Source of the DNA: JAWVFM01 sp963841455
GTDB taxonomy: Bacteria > Actinomycetota > Thermoleophilia > Solirubrobacterales > 70-9
Assembly: GCA_963841455.1 (NCBI GenBank)
Contig: CAWJCU010000001.1
Coordinates: forward strand, 321,857 to 385,856
Direction of reading: 5' to 3'
DNA: 64,000 nt
The notes under the pieces were generated by a model. The model ran no database searches and had not been told where the DNA came from. It worked only from the letters and a program-made list of their open reading frames with translations. Shown here one piece after another: positions 35,638 through 45,958 of this stretch. A program made the position numbers and the translations under genes. Numbering within the stretch: position 1 is the stretch's first letter; each line of letters begins with the position of its first letter.

Positions 35638-36572
35638 CACGGCTTCGAGCCTCCACCGACGGTTGGGGTGAGCGAGTTGTTGATGAGCTCGACGCCGTTC
35701 AGGCCCTGGGCCGAAGCGTTGGGCTTCAGAGTCGTCGCGAGGTAGTAGCGGTACGGCCCGGCGATGCGCAGCGTCACGTCGTAGGCCGGCTTGCCCGGCG
35801 GGGCGTCCGCCTCGAGCCGGACGATGGTGCCCTGCGGCGGTTGGCCCCGGCACGCGGTCGACGACGTGGGAGCTGCCGGCCAGCAGGCGGAGCCGGGCGA
35901 GCGATCGCTTGACGAAGGCGGTGTAGCTGAGGCTCGGGTCGCGCTGGACCCAGAGTGTCGCGTCGCCGGTCCCGTCGGCCGCCCGGGCCGCGAAGGTGGC
36001 GCCGCTCGGGGCCTCGGTGCGGACCCAGCCGGCGGGGAGCGCGACCGAATAGCTCGAGCCGCGCACGACGGTCGCGTTGGGCGAGGGCTCGGCGGGGGCG
36101 GCGGCCGGCGGTTTTGCGCCGGCGCCGGCGCCGCGACGGCCGGCCCGGTGGTGACGATCGTGGAGGTCGAGCCGCCTCCGCCCTGGATCAGCAGCAGGCC
36201 GCCGACCACGCCCGCGAGCGCGACCGGCACGGCGAGCAGCGACCAGCGCCCCTCGAGCAGCGAGCGGCTCTTCGGCTTCGGCGTGGGCTTGGGGCGCGCG
36301 CGGCGCGACTGCGGCGCGAGCGCGCCGACCTCCTCGACGCCTTGAACCTCGAAGCTCTCCTGGCAGGTCCCGCAGACGACCACGCGCACAGCGCGGGTGG
36401 GCACCTCCGGCGGCAGGCGAACGAGCGTCGTCCCGCCGCAGGCATCGTGCGTGGCGCGGATGAGCTGAACGGGCGCCCCGGCCCAGGGCTCGGGGAAGCC
36501 GCCGTTCGCGGCACTCGCGCGCGCGGGCGCGGTTACGAGGGTGGAGGGCGCCACGCCTACAGAATCGGGCAT
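35637..36572 (-). CDS. Zinc-ribbon, single-span membrane protein with extracellular domain; two compensating frame breaks
   Basis: N-terminal ~105 residues are cytoplasmic, with Cys in HDACGGTTLVR and a CxxC in VVCGTCQESFEV that may form a zinc site. A basic linker and one helix (LLAVPVALAGVVGGLLLIQG) follow, then an extracellular domain. Between breaks near 36113 and 35848 the other frame carries the better sequence (VVRGSSYSVALPAGWVRTEA, GDATLWVQRDPSLSYTAFVK), after which the first frame resumes (GTIVRLEADAPPGKPAYDVT, GPYRYYLATTLKPNASAQGL). The two breaks cancel, as expected for random indels in a real gene. It is coupled to the secreted protein downstream. Confidence 0.68.
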   Translation of the reverse strand: MPDSVGVAPSTLVTAPARASAANGGFPEPWAGAPVQLIRATHDACGGTTLVRLPPEVPTRAVRVVVCGTCQESFEVQGVEEVGALAPQSRRARPKPTPKPKSRSLLEGRWSLLAVPVALAGVVGGLLLIQGGGGSTSTIVTTGPAVAAPAPAQNRRPPPPPSPRPTRPSCAARAIRSRSPPAGSAPRPRAAPPSRPGRPTGPATRHSGSSATRASATPPSSSDRSPGSACWPAAPTSSTACRGQPPQGTIVRLEADAPPGKPAYDVTLRIAGPYRYYLATTLKPNASAQGLNGVELINNSLTPTVGGGSKP

Positions 36573-36616
36573 ATCTGCGTATAGCTTGAGGCCTAGCGGT
36601 TAAGCGCGTCGGCTCG

Positions 36617-37744
36617 CTACGGCGGGAGGGTGGGCGCCTTGCGGGGCGCCAGGTACGCGCCGATGCGGTCGAACATCTCGGCGGCCCAGTGGTGGTTCTC
36701 GTCGGTGGTGGGGCCGTTCGTGCAGTCGATGACGATCGTGATCCTCCTCGACGGCAGGTAGGCCTGGATGCCGACATACCCGCTGATGTTCGGGTTCTGG
36801 ACGATCCACGAGCTCGTCACCACGACGCCGAGCCCGAAAAAGAGCTTCGGATCGCTCTCGATACCGGGCGGCGGGGAGATCAGCTCGCGGTAGGCCTTCC
36901 GTGACAGGAGCCTGCCGGTCCCGATCGCCGGGGCGGCCCTCGCCTCGTCGCGGAGGTTTGCGGTCATCACCTCGCCCTTCCCGATCGTCCACGAGGGATT
37001 CCAGAAGGTCGAGTCCTCCAGGGGCCCGCCGGCGGTACGGGTCGAATAGGCGTGCAGAACGGGCGATGCGATGGCGGCCGTCGACGAGATGCTCGTGTGG
37101 GTGAGCCCGAGCGGCTTGAAGATCCGCTCTCGCATCAGCCTCGCGACCCGCTGGCCGGTGGCCCTGCGCAGCACCTTGCCGAGGAGGATGAAGTCCGCGT
37201 GCGAGTAGTTGAAGCACGTCCCCGGCTCGCAGGCGAACCCCCTCGCGAAGGCGTAGTGGAGCAGCTCGCTCTCCTTCCAGGCACGGAACGGGTTCGCCGC
37301 CTGGAGAGCCTCGAAGGCGGGGTTCCCCTGGTAGTAGTCGTAGTAGCCGGAGGTGGCGGAGGCGAGCATGCGCAGCGTGATCTCGTTGGCCCGCGGCACG
37401 TTCGGCAGCCACTTCGACACCGGGTCGTCGAGGCTGAGCTTGCCGCGATCCTGGAGCTGGAGCAGGAGCGTCGTGACGTAGGGGATCGCCATCGCTCCGA
37501 TGCGCCAGTGCATCCGCGGCGTCGCGGGCACGCCCGTCATCGAGTCGCCGAGCGCGGCGTTGACGAGCGTGCGGTCGCCCCGGTCGACCCGGATCAGCAC
37601 GGCCTGCAGGCCCCGCTCCTTCTTCACCTGATGGGCGATCTGGAGGATGTGGCGCGCCGTCGCGCTCGACGAGGCGGCGGAGGCCGCCGACGCGGGCAGT
37701 GCGATGACGATCAAGATCGCCGCGGCAAGGATCCTTCCTCGCAT
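36617..37744 (-). CDS. Class C beta-lactamase/serine-hydrolase homologue lacking the SxxK nucleophile motif
   Basis: 375 residues, intact, with a signal peptide (ILAAAILIVIALPASAASAA). The family landmark before the active-site helix is present (MHWRIGAMAIPYVTTLLLQL, then DRGKLSLDDPVSKWLPNVP), but where active members read S-x-x-K this one reads AMAI. The Y-x-N-like motif is FNYSHADFILLGKVL, with His instead of Asn. The fold seems complete (PLGLTHTSISSTAAIASPVL, LFFGLGVVV). Probably exported and catalytically dead or repurposed, for example as a wall-binding or regulatory protein. The frame is clean, so this is not an indel effect. Confidence 0.85.
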   Translation of the reverse strand: MRGRILAAAILIVIALPASAASAASSSATARHILQIAHQVKKERGLQAVLIRVDRGDRTLVNAALGDSMTGVPATPRMHWRIGAMAIPYVTTLLLQLQDRGKLSLDDPVSKWLPNVPRANEITLRMLASATSGYYDYYQGNPAFEALQAANPFRAWKESELLHYAFARGFACEPGTCFNYSHADFILLGKVLRRATGQRVARLMRERIFKPLGLTHTSISSTAAIASPVLHAYSTRTAGGPLEDSTFWNPSWTIGKGEVMTANLRDEARAAPAIGTGRLLSRKAYRELISPPPGIESDPKLFFGLGVVVTSSWIVQNPNISGYVGIQAYLPSRRITIVIDCTNGPTTDENHHWAAEMFDRIGAYLAPRKAPTLPP

Positions 37745-37794
37745 GGGGAAACGAGCCTACTGGCGGCCCGCGGTGGGACAATTCTCTGTTCCAG

Positions 37795-39364
37795 ATGGCG
37801 CTACCGTTGCTCAATTGGCTCTATCGCAAGCTCGGCAGGCACTATCCAGCGGTTTTCCTCACCGCCGAGCTGCTCTCTGCGTTCGTCATCGTGGCCGCGA
37901 CGCTCTGGCTCTTCACCTTCTTCTACGACGCGTCGACCGACGCGTTCCTGAAGACGCTCGTCGTGGTCGAGGGGCTAACGGTCTTCGGCGTCGGGATCAC
38001 CCTCTACCGCACCTATCCGCGCCTGCGCCCGATCACCGAGTGGATGGCGGCGAGCACGACAAGGAGCACACCGCGCGCGCCTGGTCGGCGGCCGTCGGCC
38101 TGCCGCTGGCGCTGATCCGAAACGACCTCAAGATCCCGATGCTCGATCGTCGTCCTCCCCGGCTGCGCCGCGGCCGCGTACTTCCTCGACCTGAGCTGGG
38201 TCAACTACTTCCCGCTGGTCGCCGGCTCGAGCGTCGCGCTCGGCTACTCGGGGATCCTCCACTACCTCCTGGTCGAATCGGGGATGCGCCCCGTCCTCGT
38301 CGACATCAACCAGGTCGTCACGCCCCGCCTGGAGACCGGCCACTCGGCGATCTCCCTTCGCGTGCGCCTGCTGACCGCGCTGCCGGCGATCAACATCATC
38401 ACGCGTTCATCGTCTCCGCGCTGACGTCCAACGGCGGCGGAATCTCGGGCACGGTGCTGATCGCGGTCGGCAGCGGTACGGCGATCTCGCTCGAGCTGTC
38501 GGTGCTGCTGTCGAAGTCGATCCTGCGCCCGGTCGCCGACCTCCAGCGCGCTGCCGAGCGGCTCGCCCGAGGCGACTACGACGTCGTCATCCCGGTGACG
38601 ACGGGCGATGAGCTGGGGGAGCTGGCCGCGACGATGAACCAGGCGGTCCAGGCCGCGCGCGAGCGCGAGCAGATTCGCGAGGCCTTCGGCACCTACCTCG
38701 ATAAGGACGTCGCCCGCTTCATCCTCTCGGGCAACTTCCCCGAGGAGGGCGTGGAGGTGGACGTCTCGGTGCTCTTCTTCGACGTCCGCGACTTCACGCA
38801 GTTCGCCGCCGCAGGCCGACGCGCGCGAGGTCGTCGCCGAGCTCAACAACCTCTTCGAGCTGACGGTGCCGATCATCTCCCGCCACGGCGGCCACGTCGA
38901 CAAGTTCGTCGGCGACGGCCTGATCGCGATCTTCGGCGCGCCCGAGCACTACCCCGACCACGCCGAGCGCGCGGTGCGCGCCGGCTGCGAGATGGTGCAT
39001 CTGGTGAACGGCGAGGGCGAGACCGCCTTCCGGATCGGGGTCGGCGTCAACAGCGGCCCGGTCGTCGCCGGGTCGATCGGCGGCGCCGGGCGGCTCAACT
39101 TCTCGGTCATCGGCGACGCGGTGAACGTCGCCGCCCGCGTCGAGGCGGCGACCCGCGACCTCGACGAGGACTTCCTCGTCAGCGCCGAGACCGCCCGGCG
39201 CCTCGGCCCGGCGTTCGAGCGCCGAGCCCCGCGGCGAGCACGAGCTGAAGGGCATCGACCGCCCGGTCGAGCTCTTCGTGCCGCGAATTCGCGACGCCGT
39301 CGGCTCGACGCCGGGCGAGGAGCCGCTGCCCTACCGAGAGCCGAGCGGCCTCGCCCAGCTCTGA
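37795..39364 (+). CDS. Membrane adenylate/guanylate cyclase with HAMP domain; about five frame breaks
   Basis: ATG 37795 to TGA 39364, about 520 residues when joined. Five or six helices (PAVFLTAELLSAFVIVAATL, GISGTVLIAVGSGTAISLEL) lead to a HAMP domain (SILRPVADLQRAAERLARGD) and a class III cyclase domain. That domain has SVLFFDVRDFTQFAA (metal Asp), GGHVDKFVGDGLIAIFGAPE (second metal Asp) and FSVIGDAVNVAARVEAATRD (transition-state Asn and Arg). Breaks lie near 38048, 38140, 38402, 38812 and 39230. All catalytic residues survive. The product is probably cAMP. The membrane part resembles the six-helix sensor of Rv1625c-like or Cya-type enzymes, but the ligand is unknown. Confidence 0.8.
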
Positions 39365-39416
39365 GACCGCTCGAACCGGCGCGCGGGCCTCGTTTCCGCT
39401 TTAGCCTTGGCGGTCG

Positions 39417-42400
39417 ATGGAGCGGGGCAGAGGGAGTGCTCGGCGACGGATCGCCTGCATAGCGGTCGGCGTGTGCGCGCTCGTGGCCGCGATCGCCGGC
39501 GTCGCGAGCGCCGCGGCGCGCGACTTCGAGCACCCGGCCAACCACACGCCGCCGACGCCCAGCAGCAGTTCGGCCTGCCCGCCGACCGACCCGCAGCGAG
39601 CGGACACGCCGAACGACCCGGGCTACGACATCGCCGAGCCGGACGATCCGGACTCGAAGCTGAACGGCGGCCCGTTCGACGCCTCCACGAACCTCTACGA
39701 CGAGGAGTTCGGCTTCTTCGGCTTCCCGTCGGTTCGCACCCGCGCGACCGCGCTCTACACCGCCGGTCCGAACCTGGCGACGTGCACGGCCAAGCTCGTC
39801 GTGCCCTGCCCGCAGATCTCCGGCTTCAACGCCTCGGGCGCGTGGAAGCTCGACCGCGGCCGCCCCGACGTCGTCGTCGCGGTGCTCGACACCGGCATCA
39901 AGTGGGATCGAGGCGCCCTCCGCACGCAGGTGCATCTGAACAAGGGCGAGCTGCCGGTACCGAAGCGCGCCGACGGCTCCAACTGCGCGTCCTATGACTG
40001 CAACGGCGATGGCGCGTTCAACGTCACCGACTACGCCAACGATCCCCGCGTGAATCCGGGCGGCGGGCCGCATGGGACGGCGGGGCAGGTAGACGCCGAG
40101 GACCTGATCGCAGCCTTCAGCGACGGGACCGACGCGCGACTCGAACGGGTTCGTCGACGACATCGCGGGCTGGGACTTCTTCGACAACGACAACGACCCC
40201 TACGACGCCTCGAGCTACTTCGCCGCGTCGAACCACGGGTCGGGCCGGATGAGCGAGGTCGCCGAGCGCGGCAACGACGGCGATGGCGGCATCGGTGTCT
40301 GCCCGCACTGCCAGCTCATGCCGATCCGCACCTGGGACACCTTCGTCTCCGACGGCAACGACTTCGGGATGGGGATGCTCTACGCCACCGACAACGGCGC
40401 GTCGGTCATCGAGGGCGCCAACGGCTCCACCTACCACTCGGCCTTCGCCGAGCAGGCGTCCCAGTACGCCTACGACCACGGGGTCGTGCAGACCTACTCC
40501 GGCGACGACCTCAACACCGGCAACCACAACTACGCCGCCAACTACGGCCACGCGATGCTGATCGAGGGGACCGTGCCCGACACCATGGGCCTCGGCCAGG
40601 ACGCCGGCAACCAGGCCGCGCAGGCGCTCGCGGGGATCTGCCAGGGCCTGCCGGCGCAGGCTGGGCTGCCCGGGCACCTCCGTCCCCGCCCTCACCTACT
40701 TCCGCAGCGCCAACACCGATCAGTACGGCGGCAAGAGCTCGATCTCGATGGAGGGCTCGACGGGCTCGGAGAACACCGGCAAGGCCGCCGGCGCCGCGGG
40801 GCTCGTGGTGAGCGCCGCGCGCGACGCGAGCCCGGCGGTGACGCTGCGGCCCGACGAGACGCGCGAGATCCTCGAGCAGACGGCCGAGCGGGTCTTGACG
40901 CCGAACACGCTCGGGCTGGGCGTCCCCGACCCCGGAGCCGACCCGACGAAGCCCTCGATCGACCAGTGGACGACGCACTTCGGGTGGGGGCGAGTGAACC
41001 TCGGCGCCGCCGTCGCGCTCGCGCAGAGCGGCAAGATCCCGCCGGAGGTCGCGATCGACTCGCCCGACTGGTACGCGCCCGTCACCGGCAACTCGATCGA
41101 GATCACGGGCCTCGCCCGCTCGCGCTTCGCGAGCGGTGGCAGCTTCAACTGGAAGCTCGAGTGGGGCGTGGGGGAGGCCCCGACGAGCTGGACCACCGCC
41201 AAGAGCGGCACCTCCACCGGCACCGTCACCGACTTCGGCTCGATCGACCTGACCAAGGTGCGAAGCGCGATCGCGAGCTCGACCCCGCCCGTCGACCTCG
41301 CCGGCCCGACACCCTCGCCGACGAGCCCGAACCCCTTCAAGAACGAGTTCACGGTGCGGGTGGTGGCGAACGGACCGGGATCTCGACCCCGGGCGTCGAC
41401 CGCCGCGTGCTCACCTCGGCGCAGGACTCGAGCCTCCGCTCCGGCTTCCCGAAGCGCATGGGCACCGGCGGCGAGGCGCCGATCCGCTACGCGGACCTCG
41501 ACGGCGACAACACGCAGGAGCTCATCGTCCCGACCGAGGACGGCACGATCCACGCCTACGAGCCCGACGGGTCCGAGCTCGCGGGCTGGCCGGTCCACAC
41601 GCGCGCCCAGCTCTCGGCCGCGGGCCACGACTCGGCGCCCGGCTTCCACGCGCTGGAGACGGGCGGCTCGCCGCCGCGCGAGCCGCTTCGCGGCCCCGTG
41701 GTCGCCGACCTGAACGGCGACGGCGTGCCGGAGGTGATCGACTCGGCGGGAATCCACATCTACGCCTTCGAGCCCGACGGCTCCGCGCTGCCGGGCTTCC
41801 CGGTCACCGAGAACCTCTCCTTCTGCAACCCGGCCAACGAGAGCCAGCCGCTCGTGCACCCCAAGTGCGGCTTCCTCTCGAGCCCCACGGTCGGCCACCT
41901 CGAGGGCCCGAACCAGCCGCTCGACATCGTCATCCCCTCGCTCGACGGCCACCTCTACGCCTTCGACGAGAAGGGCAATCCGCTGCCGGGCTTCCCGGTG
42001 CAGCTCGTCGACCCGGCGATGCCGCCGGACAAGCGGATGATCGCCGAGTCGATCAACGAGCCCGCGATCGGCGACCTGGACGGCGACGGCAAGGACGACG
42101 TCGTCGTCGCCACCAACGAGGCCTACGACACGATGCAGGATCCCCAGCAGGCCCTCTCGGCGCTGCTCGCCGGCGCGGCCGGGGGCTCATCGCGCGTCTA
42201 CGCCGTCTACTCCGACGGCACGAGCCACGCGGGCGGCCCGTTCCTGCCCGGATGGCCGGTGAAGCTCGACGGCGCGATCCAGACGACGCTGCCGCTGATC
42301 GGCCCGGGCCAGGACCCCTCGATCGCGAACATCGGCGGCAAGCCGACGGTCGTCGCCTCGACGACCGGCTCGGCGACGATGGAGCTGCTACGACGCCGCC

Positions 42401-43621
42401 GGCAACATCGTCCGCACGATCAACCAGGCCGTCTACGGCGCGTCCTCGAACGCCACGGATCGCACCGGCACGATCAACCTCTTCGAGTCGGCCTCGCTCG
42501 GGAAGCTCCTGCCGGGCGCGCCGCTCGACGTCGTCAAGTACGGGCTCAGCCTCTCCGACGTCGCGAACCTGCTGCTCGTCGGCCAGAACGTGCCCTACAA
42601 CCACCTGATCGGCGCCTACGACTCCTCTACCGGCGCGCCGCTCTCCTCGTTCCCGCTCATCACCGACGACTTCCAGTTCCTCTCGTCGTCCGACATCGCG
42701 AAGGTCGACTCGGGCTCGTCGACCAACCAGGTCGTCGCCGGCACGGGCCTCGGGCTGCTCCACGCCTACGACGGCGCCACCGGCCTCGACGCGCCTGGCT
42801 TCCCCAAGGTCACCGGCGGTTGGCTCTTCGCACCGGCGGCGTTCTCCGACGACGGCCGCATGGCCGACATCACGCGCGAGGGCTACCTCTTCCAGTGGAA
42901 CCTGCCGAAGCTGCCGAAGTGCCAGACGGAGTGGCCGTCCTTCCGCCACGATCCGCGCCAGTCGGGCAACTACGACACCGACGGCACCCCGCCCTCGACG
43001 CCCACCAACCTCAAGGTGCTCTCGGGCGAGTTCATCTTCAGCTCGCCCGGCGACGACTACAGCTGCGGCACGCCCGCGAAGTACGAGATCGCCACCTCGG
43101 CGAAGCCGATCACGCCGCAGAACTTCGGCCAGGCCGACGCCTACGCGAAGACGCCGGCGCCCGTGCCGGGCGGCAACCAGGTCGTCTTCAACCCGACCAC
43201 GCACAAGCGCTACATCGCCTACCGCGCGGTTGACGACGCGGGCAACGTCGGCTACTCGGCCCAGATCGACACCGGCTCGGGGCCACCGCCGCCGGGCCCG
43301 GGCGGCAGGCCGAACACCAAGATCAAGAGGCTCAAGGCGAGCTCGCGCAAGCACCGGGTGAAGGCGCGCTTCGCCGGGAGCAAGGGCGCGGGTGCGCCGT
43401 ACCGATTCGAGTGCAAGCTCCTCCATCCGAAGAAGCGCAACGGCAGCAACCCGAAGAAGCCCTTCCACCGCTGCACCTCGCCCTACCTCCACAAGCACCT
43501 GAAGAGCGGCCACTACCTGCTCAAGGTCCGGGCGATCGATTCGGCCGGGGCGAAGGACTCAACGCCCGCCAAGGCGCAGTTCCGGATCAAGCGCCTGCAC
43601 CGCCACCGCCGCCACCACTAA
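39417..43621 (+). CDS. Very large secreted S8 subtilase with FG-GAP/VCBS propeller and Fn3-like end; about four frame breaks
   Basis: ATG 39417 with a signal peptide (ACIAVGVCALVAAIAGVASA). The S8 triad can be traced: Asp in VVVAVLDTGIKWDRG, His in AASNHGSGRMSEVAERGNDG (variant of HGTHVAG) and Ser in STGSENTGKAAGAAGLVVSA (variant of GTSMAxPHVAG). After ~600 residues come calcium-type propeller repeats (YADLDGDNTQELIVPTEDG, VADLNGDGVPEVIDSAG, GDLDGDGKDDVVVATNEAYD), then a Fn3-like segment and a basic C-terminus. Breaks lie near 40136, 40675, 41375 and 42388. Total about 1400 residues. Likely extracellular proteolysis or self-processing of surface proteins; the variant motifs suggest a distinct S8 branch. 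Confidence 0.8.
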
Positions 43622-43649
43622 TCCGCGAACGTCCCTCAGACCCTCACCA

Positions 43650-44270
43650 GTGAGGGTGATCGGGACGTTCGGGAAGCAATTCGATGACCGGAAATTCGAG
43701 CTGCTCTTCGGCGTCGTCCTCGTCGAGTCGGCTGGTCTCCCGGTCCCCGGCGAGACCGCGCTCCTAGCCGCGGGCGTGCTCGCCGGCGCCGGGCATCTTT
43801 CGCTGTGGGCGGTGATCGCGATCGCCGCAACCGCGGCGATCCTCGGCGACAACCTGGGCTACGCGATCGGCCATCGCGGCGGCCGGCGCCTCCTGCTTCG
43901 CCCGGGCCCACTTGCCGGCTGGCGCCACCGCTCGCTGCATCGCGCCGAATCCTTCTTCGCCCGCTACGGCGAGCCGGCGGTGTTCCTCGCCCGCTGGGTG
44001 CCGGTGGCGCGGTACCTCACGCCGCTGACCGCCGGTGCGGCCGAGATGCCGTGGCGGCGGTTCACGCTCTTCAACGCCGCCGGGGCGATCGCGTGGTGCG
44101 GGAGCCTCGGGACGATCGCGGCCGTCGCCGGCCCCGCGGGCGCGGCGACGGTGTCGGCCATCGGCCTGGTCATGGCCGCAGGCGGCGCCCTCGTCGCGGC
44201 GATGCGCGCCGTCGCGGCCCGCCGTCGGGCCGCCCCGCCCGATCCGGCCCTCCTGCCGGTCGCGGGCTAG
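43650..44270 (+). CDS. DedA-family membrane protein
   Basis: 206 residues from GTG 43650. The DedA core is visible: LLFGVVLVESAGLPVPGETA (re-entrant loop with E and P-x-P), ILGDNLGYAIGHRGGRRLL (G-x-x-x-G-Y-x-x-G-R-x-x-G), FFARYGEPAVFLARWVPVAR (F-x-x-R-x-x-P-x-x-R) and PLTAGAAEMPWRRFTLFNAA. Such proteins scramble or recycle undecaprenyl phosphate or phospholipids across the membrane and support the proton gradient. The frame is intact. It follows the subtilase by 28 bases and converges on the FAD monooxygenase. Confidence 0.92.
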   Translation: MRVIGTFGKQFDDRKFELLFGVVLVESAGLPVPGETALLAAGVLAGAGHLSLWAVIAIAATAAILGDNLGYAIGHRGGRRLLLRPGPLAGWRHRSLHRAESFFARYGEPAVFLARWVPVARYLTPLTAGAAEMPWRRFTLFNAAGAIAWCGSLGTIAAVAGPAGAATVSAIGLVMAAGGALVAAMRAVAARRRAAPPDPALLPVAG

Positions 44271-44272
44271 CC

Positions 44273-45793
44273 TCAGCCACTCCGTGTCGCCAGGGTCGGC
44301 GCTCCGAACCAGGTGGCCAGCGCGTCAGTCAGCCCGAGCTGCGTCCCCTCTCCACCCATGCGACATATCCGTCGGGCCGAATCAACACGGCGGCGGGAGC
44401 GGTGACCGCCCCCAGTGCCGGAAGCTCCCACGCACCGGCGTATTCGGCGTCGATCAACTGAACCCGATCCGCCCATCGCGCGATGTCGAAGCCGCCGGGC
44501 TCGCCGAGGTTGAGGAGCACCGGCCGGGCATCGTGCAGCAGGGTGAAGAGCCGCAGCGGGCCGTCGGCGGTGAGGAGGTCGAGATCGGGCATGCGGCGCC
44601 CGAGCAGGGGGTGTCCCTCACCGAGGTCGTAGTGAATGTCGAGACCGGACATCATCGCCGCGAATCGTCTGCGGGGCTCGTCCATCCCCACGAGCTCGGC
44701 GATCGTGTCGCGCAAGGCATTCGTGCGTTCGTCCTGGCGGCGAAGCGCGACCAGCGCCATCGTGTTGCGCAGCACGCCGGCAGCGACCGGGTGACGCTCG
44801 GCGTGGTAGGTATCCAGGAGGCCTTCCGGTGATGTCTCGTTGACCACCTGGGCCAGCTTCCAGCCCAGATTCACCGCATCCTGGACACCGGTGTTGAGGC
44901 CCTGACCGCCGTCCGGGGCATGCACGTGTGCGGCGTCGCCGGCCAGGAGGACCCGTCCCGCGCGGTAGGCCGCGGCCTGCCGGGTCATGTCGGTGAACCT
45001 GGAGATCCACGTGGGACTGTGGGCCCCGTAGTCGGACCCGTAGACGGCGATGAGCGCCTCGCTGAGGTCCTTCAGGGTGGGTTCGCCGCCGGGTCCGATC
45101 TGGGGTTCGGTCGAACATCACGCGCACCGGCCCGCTGTCCGCGTAGACCACCTCGCCGTCGCGGATCTCGTACTCCTCCCTGCCGAGGGCATGCCTGCCG
45201 AGGGCGTCATGGCGGATGCCCAATTCCGGTTCCTCGGTCATCTCGACCTCGGCGATCAGGTTGCTGGTTGTCGGATCCCAGCCGGCGAAGTCGACGCCGG
45301 CTGCCTTGCGGATCAGGCTGCGTCCTCCGTCGCACCCGACGAGGTACTGCGCCCGCAGCGACTGGCCGACGGACAGCTCGACGACGACCCCGCCGTCGTC
45401 CTGCGCGAAGCCCGTCACCTCACGTCCTCGGTGGATCGTCACCGCCAGCTCGCCTACCCAGTCGGCGAGGATGCGCTCGATGTGCTTCTGCCAGAGCCCG
45501 AGCCCGTAGGGATGCCGGGTCGGAAAGTCGCTGATGTCCAGGCGAACCCCGGCGAACGCCCCGACCTGAGCCACCTGCCCCTCCGACAGGAACCGATCCG
45601 CGATCCCGCGCTGATCGAGCACCTCGATGGTGCGTGACAGCAGACCGCCTGCCCGCGAGCCGGGGAGCTCCTGGCTGGCGCGCCGCTCGACGATCGCAAC
45701 GTCGACCCCCGCCAGCGCCAGCTCGGCCGCCAGCATCAGCCCCGTCGGCCCGCCTCCGGCGATCACCACCGCATGTTCGGTCGCCGCGCTCAT
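44273..45793 (-). CDS. FAD-dependent aromatic/rifampicin-type monooxygenase; two frame breaks
   Basis: ATG 45793. The FAD motif VVIAGGGPTGLMLAAELALA, the DG motif YLVGCDGGRSLIRKAAGVDF and the second FAD motif RVLLAGDAAHVHAPDGGQGL with NTGVQDAVNLGWKL place it in the PheA/TfdB/rifampicin monooxygenase group. The end reads DGYVAW then GEGTQLGLTDALATWFGAP, the usual thioredoxin-like tail, after a break near 44352; another break lies near 45100. About 505 residues joined. These enzymes hydroxylate phenols or antibiotics with NADPH and O2. A 16-bp palindrome and an A+T-rich spot lie in the divergent promoter region, fitting control by a small-molecule-binding repressor. Confidence 0.85.
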
Positions 45794-45852
45794 TTCGCTC
45801 CTCCGATCCCGTTGGTTTGGCGCTTCGGCCGGCGATTATGCGCCACTGATCG

Positions 45853-45868
45853 GGCCCTCATGAGGGCC
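45853..45868. promoter_or_regulatory. 16-bp perfect palindrome, candidate operator
   Basis: GGCCCTCATGAGGGCC reads the same on both strands. It is centred at 45860/45861, 60 bases before the start of the FAD monooxygenase and about 90 before the divergent membrane-protein gene. The size and symmetry fit a TetR- or MarR-type dimer site. No such regulator gene is in the neighbourhood. A TATAAAT sequence at 45880-45886 could be a -10 element for the rightward gene. Confidence 0.45.
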
Positions 45869-45892
45869 TCCGAAGCGGTATAAATTGGAGGT

Positions 45893-45918
45893 GGAAAGGA
45901 GAGGGGAGGCTCCTTTCC
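45893..45918 (+). repeat. Hairpin in the divergent promoter region
   Basis: GGAAAGGAG (45893-45901) pairs over 9 bp with CTCCTTTCC (45910-45918) around an 8-base purine loop. It lies 40 bases before the GTG start at 45959 and contains a perfect Shine-Dalgarno-like core, GGAG, in its stem. It could be part of the 5' leader of the rightward gene or a terminator for leftward read-through. Function not known. Confidence 0.4.
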
Positions 45919-45958
45919 GGTTGCCGTCCTCGGCCCGCGGGCTACTAGCCTCCGTACG

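Noticed and set aside
38000..39364. Programmed ribosomal frameshifting as the cause of the frame breaks in the cyclase and other genes
   Set aside because: There are too many breaks per gene, in both directions, without slippery heptamers or downstream pseudoknots; indel errors are simpler.
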